46,403 nt of DNA from Cohnella luojiensis (GCF_004564235.1 NZ_SOMN01000040.1:1-46403), one strand, 5' to 3'. Counted from the first letter of the stretch, positions 17,009 through 25,272 are shown. Notes: generated by a model from the sequence alone, not told the origin. Translations and numbers: made by a program.

Positions 17009-17647
17009 ATGAACGCGCGCATGAAGGAATTCAATCGTCAATGGCTTCAAATCATACTGGGATGCTTGATTACCGCGCTCGGCCTGGTCGTTCTCAAGCA
17101 TTCGCACGTCGTTACCGGCGGGACCGCGGGACTTTCGCTTAGCCTGTCTTATGTCCTTCATGTAGAATTCCATTACGCGTTCGTTCTTCTGAATATTCCT
17201 TTTCTATTGTTTTCTTATTGGAAATTAGGGCGCGCGTTTACGCTTCGAACGATAATCGCGGTCGTCCTCTTATCCGGCATGACTTCCGCAGACAACTTGC
17301 TTCCCCACTACTCTTTGCCCGCGCTTGCCGGCTCGATCGTCGGCGGGGCATTCATCGGATTAGGGGTTAGCCTCTTATTTCAATATGGCTCTTCACTTGG
17401 CGGCTCCACGATTCTGGTGCTTTACTTCCAGAAGAAATATGGTTGGGACCCGGGCAAGACCAACTTCATCGCGGACGTTCTCGCCTTCGCAGGCTGCCTC
17501 TCCGCACTTACCCTGAACCAAGGTTTAATCTCGGTTCTCTCTCTCGCGGTTACATCCGGTTTAATGTCCTTCTATACTAACCGAAACCGAAATCAAGGCC
17601 CGCGCCGTTCCGGAAGAGGCAAACTATCTTCCGCCGCCGCAGCTTGA
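17009..17647 (+). CDS. YitT-family membrane protein, second of tandem pair
   Basis: 212 residues, clearly a duplicate of the protein encoded at 16092: nearly every helix aligns (LGCLITALGLVVLKHSHVVTG, FTLRTIIA, LAGSIVGGAFIGLGVSLLF, SSLGGSTILVLYFQKKYGWDPGKTNF). It too lacks DUF2179. It has its own leader (16778-17008, with a TCTAATT/AATTAGA hairpin and the TATATCATTG word shared with copy one) and its own terminator, so the copies are separate transcription units. Paralogues of this type may heterodimerise or divide substrates; neither can be shown from sequence. Confidence 0.85.
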   Translation: MNARMKEFNRQWLQIILGCLITALGLVVLKHSHVVTGGTAGLSLSLSYVLHVEFHYAFVLLNIPFLLFSYWKLGRAFTLRTIIAVVLLSGMTSADNLLPHYSLPALAGSIVGGAFIGLGVSLLFQYGSSLGGSTILVLYFQKKYGWDPGKTNFIADVLAFAGCLSALTLNQGLISVLSLAVTSGLMSFYTNRNRNQGPRRSGRGKLSSAAAA

Positions 17648-17675
17648 TCATAAATCCCTCCCCGGGGAACAAAAT

Positions 17676-17720
17676 AAAGGCGAGAACCCGCGCAGTCGCG
17701 GTTTCTCGCCTTTATCCTTT
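17676..17720 (+). terminator. Rho-independent terminator after second YitT-like gene
   Basis: AAAGGCGAGAA.CCGCG pairs with CGCGGTTTCTCGCCTTT around CAGT, followed by ATCCTTTT. It could also act on the opposite strand. Confidence 0.85.
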
Positions 17721-17836
17721 TAAATTCAAAACCTGCGGTTGATTCATAAGTTCATTGCGATTGGTAAATACTTTCATCAACGATTGATGGTTTCACATCA
17801 TTTTTAATTATTCCAATGGTTTTTGTCGGATAAATG

Positions 17837-17865
17837 TTGACGTCGGTCGAAAGACGGTGTACTAT
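17837..17865 (+). promoter_or_regulatory. Predicted sigma-A promoter of the amino-acid ABC operon
   Basis: TTGACG (17837-17842), 17-bp spacer, TACTAT (17860-17865). The 17721-17836 stretch upstream holds a CATCAA/TTGATG hairpin. I saw no T-box specifier or SAM-riboswitch core. Confidence 0.6.
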
Positions 17866-17921
17866 TCAGTTTACTGACATAGTCAGACACAAACAGAGGA
17901 TAGATGAGAGGGGTACATTCT

Positions 17922-18755
17922 ATGAAAAGAACAAGTCTATTAACATTGCTGCTCGCGCTAACCGTGGTTTTACTGGCGGCTTGCGGGAAAAACGAATCCG
18001 CAACGCCAGCTGAAACGGCTGCTAATACAGAAACATCTAACCCGGCAACGCAAAGCACGTTGGAAGCGATCAAAGCCAGCGGCAAGCTAACCATTGGCAC
18101 AGAAGGAACATACGCTCCTTTTACCTTCCATGACAAAGACGGAAAGTTGACTGGGTTTGACGTCGAAATCGCGCAAGAAGTCAGTAAACGTCTAGGAGTC
18201 GAGGCTGAATTTATCGAGACGCCATGGGATGGTATCATTGCCGGATTGGATGCCAAGAGATTCGACGTCATTTTTAATGAAGTCACGATTACCGATGAAC
18301 GCAAAGCAAAATACGATTTCTCCGATTCCTACATTGTCTCCAAAGCCGTATTGCTCGTTCATGAAGATAACGATGAAATTAAGAAGCTGGCCGATCTGAA
18401 GGGCAAGAAGTCCGCTCAGTCGCTAACGAGTAATCTTACGGTAATTGCCAAAGAGAACGGCGCCGAGATCGTGGGCACGGAAGGCTTTAATCAAGCGATC
18501 GACCTGTTGCTTTCGAAACGCGTGGATGCTACCATTAATGACGGCCTGTCTTACCTGGATCTAAAGAAGCAGAAGCCGGATGTGAAGATTAAAGTCGTAG
18601 ACGAAACAACAGAAGCTTCACAAAGCGCAGCGCTGTTCCGTAAGGGGAATGACGACTTGGTCAAAGCCGTAAACGAAGCCCTAGCCGCAATGAAGAGCGA
18701 TGGAACTTATCTGGCCATTTCCGAAAAATATTTCGGAGCGGACGTTTCCAAATAA
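17922..18755 (+). CDS. Amino-acid (cystine-type) ABC transporter binding lipoprotein
   Basis: 277 residues from ATG 17922 (GAGAGGGG upstream; an earlier frame-opening ATG at 17904 sits in the ribosome-binding region). Lipobox LLAAC with C21. The family 3 binding-protein fold follows: GKLTIGTEGTYAPFTFHDKDGKLTGFDVEIAQEVSKRLG-like opening, FIETPWDGIIAGLDAKRFDVI and NEVTITDERKAKYDFSDSY. The FIETPWD and NEVTI features recall cystine-binding TcyA-type proteins, but specificity is inferred only. First gene of a three-gene uptake operon. Confidence 0.9.
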   Translation: MKRTSLLTLLLALTVVLLAACGKNESATPAETAANTETSNPATQSTLEAIKASGKLTIGTEGTYAPFTFHDKDGKLTGFDVEIAQEVSKRLGVEAEFIETPWDGIIAGLDAKRFDVIFNEVTITDERKAKYDFSDSYIVSKAVLLVHEDNDEIKKLADLKGKKSAQSLTSNLTVIAKENGAEIVGTEGFNQAIDLLLSKRVDATINDGLSYLDLKKQKPDVKIKVVDETTEASQSAALFRKGNDDLVKAVNEALAAMKSDGTYLAISEKYFGADVSK

Positions 18756-18783
18756 AAAGAGCCGCATAAAGGATGTCTGAACG

Positions 18784-19452
18784 ATGGACGATCGTCAAAT
18801 ACAAATTATAATGGATACCTTTTGGCCCCTGCTTAAGGCAGGGGTTCTTTACACCATTCCGCTCACTTTGATTACATTCGCATTGGGCTTAATAATCGCC
18901 GTAATAACCGCACTAATCCGGTTGTCCTCCTGGACGATCCCTAAATTTATTGCAGGCTTCTACGTGTGGATTATCCGAGGAACTCCGCTCTTGGTACAAT
19001 TATTTATTATATTTTTCGGGTTGCCTAGCGCGGGTATTATTTTAAGTCCATATGTATCGGCTGTTATCGGGCTTTCGCTAAGCGTAGGTGCCTACGGATC
19101 GGAAATCGTGCGGGCGGCGATTTTGTCGATTCAGAAGGGCCAATGGGAAGCGGCTTATTCGCTCGGGATGTCCCGAATGCAAGCTTTACGACGCATTATT
19201 CTCCCTCAAGCCGCTCGGGTGTCCGTTCCGCCTTTAGGCAACTCCTTCATTAGTCTAGTTAAGGATACTTCGCTTGTGTCCATCATTTCCTTTGTCGAGA
19301 TGTTCCGAAAGTCGCAAGAGTATGTCGCTTTTTACTATGAACCGTTGCTTTTATATAGCGAAGTCGCAGTCATTTATTTATTATTCTGCTCCGTCTTGAC
19401 GGTGCTGCAAAATTACGTGGAGAAACGTCTCGATCGTTTCTCCGCCAGCTAA
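18784..19452 (+). CDS. Amino-acid ABC transporter permease (HisM/TcyB-like)
   Basis: 222 residues with five helices. The signature GTPLLVQLFIIFFGLP precedes helix three and the EAA loop reads EAAYSLGMSRMQALRRIILPQA. It probably works as a homodimer. It begins 28 bases after the binding-protein gene; ribosome binding relies on a weak GGATG-type sequence before ATG 18784. Together with its neighbours it imports a polar amino acid, cystine being the best guess from context. Confidence 0.92.
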   Translation: MDDRQIQIIMDTFWPLLKAGVLYTIPLTLITFALGLIIAVITALIRLSSWTIPKFIAGFYVWIIRGTPLLVQLFIIFFGLPSAGIILSPYVSAVIGLSLSVGAYGSEIVRAAILSIQKGQWEAAYSLGMSRMQALRRIILPQAARVSVPPLGNSFISLVKDTSLVSIISFVEMFRKSQEYVAFYYEPLLLYSEVAVIYLLFCSVLTVLQNYVEKRLDRFSAS

Positions 19453-19466
19453 AGGAGACCGTGAGA

Positions 19467-20222
19467 ATGATCGAAATTCGTGGTTTGCATAAATCTTACG
19501 GTTCTCTGGAAGTATTAAAAGGCGTTGATCTCACCTTGTCGAAAGGAAAAGTGCTTGTCATCATCGGTCCATCCGGGTCGGGTAAAACAACGCTGTTGCG
19601 TTGCTTCAACCTGCTCGAAATGCCTGATCGAGGATCGCTTAAGCTTGGTGAGAACACCTTCGAGTTTCGTGAAGGCGCGAAAATTCCCCAAAAAGACATT
19701 TTAGCCTTGCGCAAAGATACGGGGATGGTGTTTCAGTCGCTTAATTTATTCCCGCATATGACTGCTCTCGAGAATGTAATGGAAGCGCAAGTGACGGTTC
19801 AGAAGAAGAAGAAAAGCGAGGCTCGAAAACGCGCTGAGGTTCTGCTGGAGAAGGTGGGTCTTGCCGATAAAGCAGACTCCTATCCGCATAAGCTATCGGG
19901 AGGACAACAGCAGAGGGTAGCTATCGCTCGGGCCATGGCCCTTGATCCGGAAGTGTTGCTGTTCGACGAGCCAACGTCCGCGCTTGATCCCGAATTGGTC
20001 GGAGAGGTGCTGAAGGTGATAAAGCAGTTGGCAGCCGAAGGCATGACGATGGCGATCGTGACGCACGAAATGAAATTCGCCGCGGACGTCGCCGACCATA
20101 TTCTTCTCATGGACGATGGAATTATTATCGAGCAAGGTTCCCCTCAAGAGGTGCTGAATAACCCGAAATCTTCACGTGCCGTACAATTTCTCAATCACCT
20201 GAACGGGAAATCCGATGAATAG
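19467..20222 (+). CDS. Amino-acid ABC transporter ATP-binding protein (GlnQ/TcyC-like)
   Basis: 251 residues. Walker A GPSGSGKTT, Q-loop in GMVFQSLNLFPHMT, signature LSGGQQQR, Walker B VLLFDEPTSALDPE and switch His in IVTHEM are all intact. I chose ATG 19467 because AAAGGAG lies nine bases upstream; GTG 19461 would leave only three bases. It drives import through the permease encoded at 18784. The 14-base gap to that gene indicates cotranscription. Confidence 0.93.
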   Translation: MIEIRGLHKSYGSLEVLKGVDLTLSKGKVLVIIGPSGSGKTTLLRCFNLLEMPDRGSLKLGENTFEFREGAKIPQKDILALRKDTGMVFQSLNLFPHMTALENVMEAQVTVQKKKKSEARKRAEVLLEKVGLADKADSYPHKLSGGQQQRVAIARAMALDPEVLLFDEPTSALDPELVGEVLKVIKQLAAEGMTMAIVTHEMKFAADVADHILLMDDGIIIEQGSPQEVLNNPKSSRAVQFLNHLNGKSDE

Positions 20223-20226
20223 CAAG

Positions 20227-20266
20227 CGCCGTCCCTTCGCAAATGAAAGGACGGCGTTTTTCTTTT
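20227..20266 (+). terminator. Rho-independent terminator of the amino-acid ABC operon
   Basis: CGCCGTCC.TT pairs with AA.GGACGGCG followed by TTTTTCTTTT. Confidence 0.9.
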
Positions 20267-20271
20267 CCCAT

Positions 20272-20817
20272 TTACGCGCCTCTTGTAGAAGGCGGACCGA
20301 TGACGACCGTCTGATCGATCGGCTTAAGCACATGGGCTAGCTGGGCGGCGTTAACTCCGTAGATCAACTGGAATACTTCCGGCGGCGTCTTCCTAAGCAC
20401 GTCGGACCCGAACACCGTCTGTACCATGCTGTTGTCGAAAAACGCCAGCATATGGGTGCGATCCTCGGTCGCGATTTCCCAATGCCACCAACCCATCGGG
20501 ATATAGATCGTCTGCGGATTTTTTAGGCGATAAGTCAGAACTTGTAAGGTAAAGGGGTTCAGAACGGAAATAATCGCTTCCCCCTGCACCATATACACGA
20601 ATTCTGCAGCATTCGGGTGCCAATGCGCCTCTACGCTATGCCCTCTGCTTAGATAGATATCGAGCAAGCCCATGTTTTGAAGCATGGGGGTTTGCCCCGC
20701 GAATTGCTGAAGGATGAAGTTCTGGTCATTCCGCTGGAAGAAAACGGATCGGCTTAAGTCGAATGATAAATTTAACGAAGGTGAAGCAAGCGCCGCCGCG
20801 GCGATTTCATTTGACAT
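20272..20817 (-). CDS. Cupin-domain protein (oxalate-decarboxylase/germin-like single cupin)
   Basis: 181 residues forming one beta-barrel cupin. Motif 1 is HWHPNAAEFVYMVQGEA (H, H and E ligands about residues 63-70); motif 2 is around YIPMGWWHWEI, giving a further His. A metal site is therefore plausible. Similar single cupins in Paenibacillaceae resemble one half of oxalate decarboxylase, but the active-site Glu lid cannot be recognised here, so catalysis is unproven. The gene is monocistronic and convergent with the ABC operon terminator. Confidence 0.8.
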   Translation of the reverse strand: MSNEIAAAALASPSLNLSFDLSRSVFFQRNDQNFILQQFAGQTPMLQNMGLLDIYLSRGHSVEAHWHPNAAEFVYMVQGEAIISVLNPFTLQVLTYRLKNPQTIYIPMGWWHWEIATEDRTHMLAFFDNSMVQTVFGSDVLRKTPPEVFQLIYGVNAAQLAHVLKPIDQTVVIGPPSTRGA

Positions 20818-20931
20818 GGGGTAATCCCGCCTTTCAGGTTGGACGGTTCAACTATCATCTCCGTCTGTTCTGATCGGCATATTTTATTCATCCGCCCAGC
20901 TAGGCGTGCGCCCCCGGCGTCAGATAAACTT

Positions 20932-20980
20932 TATAATGTAAAAAATACTTTACACAGTGTATTAAATCTATTACATTATG
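20932..20980. promoter_or_regulatory. Nested inverted repeats upstream of the XRE operon
   Basis: TATAATGTAA (20932-20941) and TTACATTATG (20971-20980) form an outer inverted repeat. TACACAGTGTA (20951-20961) is a perfect inner palindrome. A candidate promoter TTTACA-17-TACATT begins at 20950. They lie 50-100 bp before the membrane-protein gene and could bind the XRE regulator of the same operon. Confidence 0.45.
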
Positions 20981-21032
20981 TACATAATACTTAACTTAAA
21001 TGAAAAGGTTAACGTATAGGAGGAGTAAAAAC

Positions 21033-21479
21033 ATGTCCTATCAAGAAAAAAAGAATATCGTATCTTTACTTGGCACCTTATTGGTTTTTGGATTGTATTG
21101 TTTGTATGTATTTCAGAATCACCCCTTCGGGAGTCCAGATTCGACGGATATTTTCCGCTTCTGGGGAGCTTTCATCTTAATCTTAATCCCGGTGTCGATC
21201 GTAGCGAAAATCATCATCACGATTGTATTCAACATCATCTACAGAATAACGACGAAAGAAGCGGAACCTTCATTCGCCGATGAGCTTGACAAGTTAATCG
21301 AATTGAAAGCCACCAAGAATTCTCATTATGCGTTTACTCTTGGCTTTCTTCTAGCGATGGGATCGCTGGTCATGGATATGCCGCACTCTGCGATGTTCAT
21401 CATTCTTATTTCCTCAGGGTTAGTGTCGGAGATGGTTGGAGTATTCACGCAGCTCTACCTCTATCGGAAAGGAGTCTAA
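21033..21479 (+). CDS. Four-helix membrane protein cotranscribed with an XRE regulator
   Basis: 148 residues from ATG 21033, which has AGGAGG upstream; an in-frame ATG at 21000 lacks one. Four helices are visible (LLGTLLVFGLYCLYVF, FWGAFILILIPVSIVAKIII, HYAFTLGFLLAMGSLVM, AMFIILISSGLVSEMVGVF), with an acidic loop EAEPSFADELDKLIELKA between helices two and three. This arrangement matches DUF2178-like partners of small XRE regulators in Bacillota. The role is unknown; it may regulate the downstream repressor's activity. Confidence 0.8.
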   Translation: MSYQEKKNIVSLLGTLLVFGLYCLYVFQNHPFGSPDSTDIFRFWGAFILILIPVSIVAKIIITIVFNIIYRITTKEAEPSFADELDKLIELKATKNSHYAFTLGFLLAMGSLVMDMPHSAMFIILISSGLVSEMVGVFTQLYLYRKGV

Positions 21480-21480
21480 A

Positions 21481-21708
21481 ATGGGCAAATTTCTCATACG
21501 CAATAACGTTCGCAAATTACGTTTTAACCATCATGAAATGACCCAACAACAATTGGCCGAAAAGGTGGGCGTGACGCGACAAACCATCGTAGCCATCGAG
21601 AAAGAAAAATACTCGCCTTCTCTGGAATTGGCTTTTCGCATTGCTCTCGTCTTCAACTCGCCATTGGAAGAAGTATTCTTTATCGATAATAAGGAGGAAT
21701 TCATATAA
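21481..21708 (+). CDS. Small XRE-family transcriptional regulator
   Basis: 75 residues, almost all helix-turn-helix: [28 protein letters not shown] and [15 protein letters not shown]. This is the compact YozG/YgzD-like group. ATG 21481 has AAAGGAG upstream and follows the membrane-protein stop directly. Its final codons overlap the next gene: the stop TAA (21706-21708) is part of an ATAA overlap with the presumed AUA start of the oxidoreductase. Likely autoregulator of the three-gene operon. Confidence 0.9.
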   Translation: MGKFLIRNNVRKLRFNHHEMTQQQLAEKVGVTRQTIVAIEKEKYSPSLELAFRIALVFNSPLEEVFFIDNKEEFI

Positions 21709-22673
21709 AAGCGATCGTATGTACCAAATACGGAACGCCGGAAGTTCTTCAGCTTAGAGAAGTAGAAAAACCTGCTCCCAAGGACAATGAAGTACGGATC
21801 AGAATACATGCGGGAATCGTAACGCCATCGGACTGCGCCTTTCGAAAGGCTAATCCCTTTATGATCAGATTTATGTACGGTCTCCTAAGACCCAAATATA
21901 CGATTCTAGGGGTTGAACTGGCAGGGGAAATTGAATCCGTTGGAAAAGATGTGACCTTATTTAAAGAAGGCGACCAGGTTTACGGGTTGAGTCCCAATCG
22001 CTTTGGCGCTCATGCCGAGTACATGTGTCTGCCTGAAGACAAACCGGTGGCAATAAAACCGTCCAATATGACCTATGAGGAAGCCGCCGGCGTCTGCGAT
22101 GGGGCAACAACCGCATTGACGTTCCTTAGAGATAAGGCGAATATTCAGAGCGGACAAAAAGTCCTTATCCATGGCGCTTCCGGAGCGGTAGGCACTTATG
22201 CGGTACAGCTTGCCAAATACTACGGGGCGGAAGTTACCGGAGTATGCAGCACAGCGAATTTGGAATTAGTGAAATCTCTGGGAGCCGATAAGGTAATCGA
22301 TTATACCCAAGAGGACTTTACCAAAAGCGGTCAGACCTATGACGTTATTTTCGACGCGGTAGGCAAGAGTTCATTTTCACGTTGTAAAAGCTCGCTAAAG
22401 CAGAGAGGGATCTATCTCTCAACTGTCCCTGCACTGGGAACGATGCTTCAGATGTTATGGACTTCAAAGCTCGGCAGGAAGAAAGCCATTTTTACGGCCG
22501 CTGGCTTAAAGCAGAGCAAAGAAAATCTAGTCTTCCTTAAAGAACTATGCGAGGCGGGGAAGATAAAGTCGATCATCGATAGACGCTATCCGCTGGAACA
22601 TGCAGCCGAGGCTCACAGATATGTGGAAACAGGTCGCAAAAAAGGAAATGTGGTCATAACTAGGTTACTTTAA
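21705..22673 (+). CDS. NAD(P)-dependent quinone oxidoreductase-like alcohol dehydrogenase, apparent AUA start
   Basis: 322 residues in the zinc-independent QOR branch of the medium-chain dehydrogenases. The substrate fold opens [19 protein letters not shown]; the Rossmann motif is [19 protein letters not shown], followed by [13 protein letters not shown] and FDAVGKSSF. Homology and the open frame extend upstream of the first ATG (21861) to 21705. No ATG, GTG, TTG or CTG occurs in between, while AAGGAGG (21691-21697) sits exactly seven bases before codon ATA 21705. Initiation at AUA, overlapping the XRE stop as ATAA, is the simplest reading. A start at 21861 would delete 52 residues of the catalytic fold. 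Its substrate is unknown. Confidence 0.8.
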   Translation: MKAIVCTKYGTPEVLQLREVEKPAPKDNEVRIRIHAGIVTPSDCAFRKANPFMIRFMYGLLRPKYTILGVELAGEIESVGKDVTLFKEGDQVYGLSPNRFGAHAEYMCLPEDKPVAIKPSNMTYEEAAGVCDGATTALTFLRDKANIQSGQKVLIHGASGAVGTYAVQLAKYYGAEVTGVCSTANLELVKSLGADKVIDYTQEDFTKSGQTYDVIFDAVGKSSFSRCKSSLKQRGIYLSTVPALGTMLQMLWTSKLGRKKAIFTAAGLKQSKENLVFLKELCEAGKIKSIIDRRYPLEHAAEAHRYVETGRKKGNVVITRLL

Positions 22674-22695
22674 TGTAACTCGGTTACATTAAAGT
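22667..22695. promoter_or_regulatory. 29-bp inverted repeat across the oxidoreductase stop codon
   Basis: ACTTTAATGTAAC and GTTACATTAAAGT are perfect 13-base arms around TCG. The TAA stop lies in the left arm. A T-rich tract (TTTTTTTCT) begins about 13 bases later, so a terminator role is possible. The arm word CACTTTAATGTAC recurs at 24013-24026 upstream of the luciferase-like gene, which instead favours an operator. Confidence 0.55.
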
Positions 22696-22772
22696 GCATA
22701 CTTCCTCTTTTTTTCTAACACGAGCATAATAGCTGAGTACTAGACAAACCTAAAAGTGGAGGAAGATGCACA

Positions 22773-23399
22773 ATGGCAAACGTTTTATTCGTAAAAGCAA
22801 ACGACCGTCCCTCGGATCAGGCGATCAGCAGTCGTATGTACAATACCTTCTTGGCAAGTTATAAGGAAGCGAATCCGGGCGACGTCATCACCGAGCTGGA
22901 TCTTTACAACGTCGAGCTGCCGTATTTCGGAAATACGGCGCTGACCGGCCTATATAAGCTAGGGCAAGGTATCGAGCCGAATCCCGAAGAGAAAAGGGCA
23001 GCCGAAATTTCTAATCAGTATTTGGACCAATTTCTGGCATCGGACAAAGTCGTAATCGCGTTCCCGCTGTGGAACTTTACAGTCCCGGGTCCTTTGATCA
23101 CTTATATTTCATACTTGTCGCAAGCAGGACGAACGTTCAGCTATACTTCGGAAGGCCCGATCGGTCTTGCCGGAGACAAAAAAGTCGCTTTGCTGACAGC
23201 ACGCGGAGGCGACTATTCGCTGGACGTTATGGAGCCGATGGAAATGGCATTGAAATATGTAAAGACGATTATCAGCTTTTGGGGAATCCATCAGCCTGAA
23301 TCCGTCGTGATCCAAGGTCATGCGCAATATTCGGACCGCGCGGCGCAAATTATTGAGAGCGGTTTGAATGAAACAGCCGCGGCCGCAGCCGCATTCTAG
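22773..23399 (+). CDS. azoR: FMN-dependent NADH-azoreductase (AzoR-like)
   Basis: 208 residues with the flavodoxin-like fold of AzoR: N-terminal VLFVKANDRPSDQAISSRMYN, FMN contacts in AFPLWNFTVPGPL, and LTARGGDYS. AzoR enzymes make two-electron reductions of quinones and azo compounds and protect cells from quinone stress. TGGAGGA precedes the ATG. It is convergent with an HxlR regulator that has the redox-type N-terminal cysteine, the same gene partnership as B. subtilis YodB-AzoR1, so quinone-responsive control is likely. The C-terminus is Ala-rich (AAAAAF). Confidence 0.92.
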   Translation: MANVLFVKANDRPSDQAISSRMYNTFLASYKEANPGDVITELDLYNVELPYFGNTALTGLYKLGQGIEPNPEEKRAAEISNQYLDQFLASDKVVIAFPLWNFTVPGPLITYISYLSQAGRTFSYTSEGPIGLAGDKKVALLTARGGDYSLDVMEPMEMALKYVKTIISFWGIHQPESVVIQGHAQYSDRAAQIIESGLNETAAAAAAF

Positions 23400-23420
23400 T
23401 CCTCTTAGTCTCGACAATAA

Positions 23421-23459
23421 AAATAAGCCACGGCTTAAAGCCGTGGCTTATTTTTTATT
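23421..23459. terminator. Bidirectional terminator between azoR and the HxlR gene
   Basis: AAATAAGCCACGGC and GCCGTGGCTTATTT are perfect arms around TTAAA, with A-rich and T-rich flanks on both sides. It serves both convergent genes. Confidence 0.92.
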
Positions 23460-23487
23460 CGTTCACTCAAGCTACTTGGCGCAAAAG

Positions 23488-23841
23488 TCAGGTCTGTACT
23501 TTCTGGATTTCTCTTTTAAGCTGTATATGCTTTATATGGGTCATTCCCCATAAATGCATCGCCCTTAATATCGGCTCGACGGAATAGCCGTATTCGGATA
23601 GCGAATACTCCACCTTGGGAGGAACGACAGGATAGACTACGCGCCGTACAATGTCTTGCTCTTCCAACTCTCGCAATTGCGAGGTCAGCATCTTCTTCGT
23701 AATGTTGGGGATACTATTCTGCAGCTCGCTGAAACGCTTAGTGCCTTGAAAGAGGAAATACAGAATGGAAATCTTCCATTTTCCAGTGAGAACTTCCAGT
23801 GCCGGTTCGACCGTACAATACTCCAAATCGTGTTTCATCAT
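23488..23841 (-). CDS. HxlR/DUF24-family redox-type transcriptional regulator
   Basis: 117 residues, winged helix of the HxlR family (ALEVLTGKWKISILYFLFQGTKRFSEL, ITKKMLTSQLRELEEQDIVRR, VEYSLSEYG). The single cysteine C9 just before the first helix corresponds to the sensing Cys of YodB and relatives, which is modified by quinones or aldehydes. GAGGAG precedes the double ATG. The neighbouring azoreductase and flavin oxidoreductase genes are its probable targets; shared promoter words support this only weakly. Confidence 0.88.
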   Translation of the reverse strand: MMKHDLEYCTVEPALEVLTGKWKISILYFLFQGTKRFSELQNSIPNITKKMLTSQLRELEEQDIVRRVVYPVVPPKVEYSLSEYGYSVEPILRAMHLWGMTHIKHIQLKREIQKVQT

Positions 23842-24125
23842 CGGGACTCCTCACGGGGTTCTCTAAATGCTGCATTGCGAGAAAATATATCGATTCTTTG
23901 GATACATAATAACATGTACGGGTCGCGGTCGCAAAACAAACCGCAGCTCTTCCGGTTGCAGAAAAGCCATTCCTTATCTCCTAATGTCTCATAAGGTTTC
24001 CCGAATGATACTATGACACTTTAATGTACCTACTTCGCAAAAGGTAACCTTAGGTCCATAATGACGTTGTAGCCGATTCACTCTAAATCGGCGCCGAATA
24101 TATCTTATAGGAAGCAGGTGCAATA

Positions 24126-25211
24126 ATGACTAATCAATCCACAACTGCAGATATAACAAAGGTCCCTTCCAGATTTGAGATCGGCCTCTACACCTTCGGA
24201 GATCTCGTTCCCAAACAAGATGGCAGCGGGACGATAAGCGCGAAGCAGCGCCTCCGGGAAATCGTCGACGCTGCCAAACTGGCCGACGAAGCCGGACTTG
24301 ATATCTTCGGCGTTGGCGAGCATCATAGGCTGGATTTCGCAGCCACCTCCACGCCCGTGGTTCTCGCCGCTATCGCCCAAGCAACGGAACGAATCAAGTT
24401 AACTAGCGCGACCACGGTGCTGAGCACCATAGACCCTGTGCGGCTGTTCGAAGATTTTGCGACCGTGGATTTGCTATCCGACGGCCGCACCGAAATCATT
24501 GCGGGCCGAGGAGCTTTCGTCGACTCCTTCCCGCTGTTTGGATACAATCTCGACGATTATAACCGTTTATTCTCCGAGAAGATCGACCTGCTCATGAAGC
24601 TTGGCGAACGTGAGAGAATTACTTGGAAAGGCCATTTCCGCAGCGATTTGAACGATCTGGAAATCGCTCCTCGTCCCGCTCAATCGGTAATGCCGATTTG
24701 GATCGGCGTTGGCGGGACTCCGGAGAGCGCCGTGAATGCCGGTCGGCTCGGCCTTGGCATGGCGCTTTCACTTCTAGGCGGAGAGCCAGAACGCGCGAAG
24801 CCCCTCGTCGATTTGTATCGGGAGGCAGGCCTCAGAGCCGGCCACCATCCATCGAAGCTTAGAGTCGCCGTCACCAGTCACGGCTACGTCGGCGAGACCT
24901 CCCAGCAAGCGCGGGAAGAGTTTTACCCGTATTACAGCAGCTACTTCGAACAATTCCTGGGGCGGCGGACGGGAAGAGGCAGAATGTCTCTCGCCGAATT
25001 CGAGCAGCTGGCCAGACCTGAAACCGCGCTTGCCGTCGGCAGTCCTCAGCAAGTGATCGAGAAGATTCTGCACCAACACGAGGTGTTCGGACATAGCCGC
25101 TTTATAGCCCAGCTAGATATCGGCGGAATGCCTTATTCCCAGGTTGCGAAAACGATTGAACTTCTGGCCGCCAAAGTCGCGCCCGTCGTTCGGCGCGAGC
25201 TGGCTCGCTGA
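24126..25211 (+). CDS. LLM-class flavin-dependent oxidoreductase (luciferase-like)
   Basis: 361 residues, TIM-barrel luciferase-like monooxygenase: IGLYTFGDL near the N-terminus, DAAKLADEAGLDIFGVGEHH, TSATTVLSTIDPVRLFEDFATVDLLSDGR and AGRGAFVDSFPLFGY, then MPIWIGVGG. It would use FMNH2 or F420-like cofactor for oxidation of a small molecule. The AGGAAGCAGGTG leader is a modest ribosome site. The upstream region 23842-24125 carries CACTTTAATGTAC, GTACCT and AGGTAAC words that may be operators. It is a single-gene unit with its own terminator. Confidence 0.9.
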   Translation: MTNQSTTADITKVPSRFEIGLYTFGDLVPKQDGSGTISAKQRLREIVDAAKLADEAGLDIFGVGEHHRLDFAATSTPVVLAAIAQATERIKLTSATTVLSTIDPVRLFEDFATVDLLSDGRTEIIAGRGAFVDSFPLFGYNLDDYNRLFSEKIDLLMKLGERERITWKGHFRSDLNDLEIAPRPAQSVMPIWIGVGGTPESAVNAGRLGLGMALSLLGGEPERAKPLVDLYREAGLRAGHHPSKLRVAVTSHGYVGETSQQAREEFYPYYSSYFEQFLGRRTGRGRMSLAEFEQLARPETALAVGSPQQVIEKILHQHEVFGHSRFIAQLDIGGMPYSQVAKTIELLAAKVAPVVRRELAR

Positions 25212-25223
25212 TACTTCATTTAC

Positions 25224-25272
25224 AAGACGACTTTCCATCGAGCCTTTCGGATGGAAAGTCGTCTTTCTTTTG
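25224..25272 (+). terminator. Rho-independent terminator of the luciferase-like gene
   Basis: AAGACGACTTTCCATC and GATGGAAAGTCGTCTT are perfect 16-base arms, followed by TCTTTT. Confidence 0.93.

Noticed and set aside
17721..17921. T-box or SAM riboswitch before the amino-acid transporter
   Set aside because: No T-box TGGNACC core, no specifier stem and no antiterminator/terminator pair could be found; only small hairpins.
21861..21863. ATG 21861 as start of the first quinone oxidoreductase
   Set aside because: It would remove 52 conserved N-terminal residues and has no Shine-Dalgarno site, while the upstream frame has both homology and AAGGAGG.
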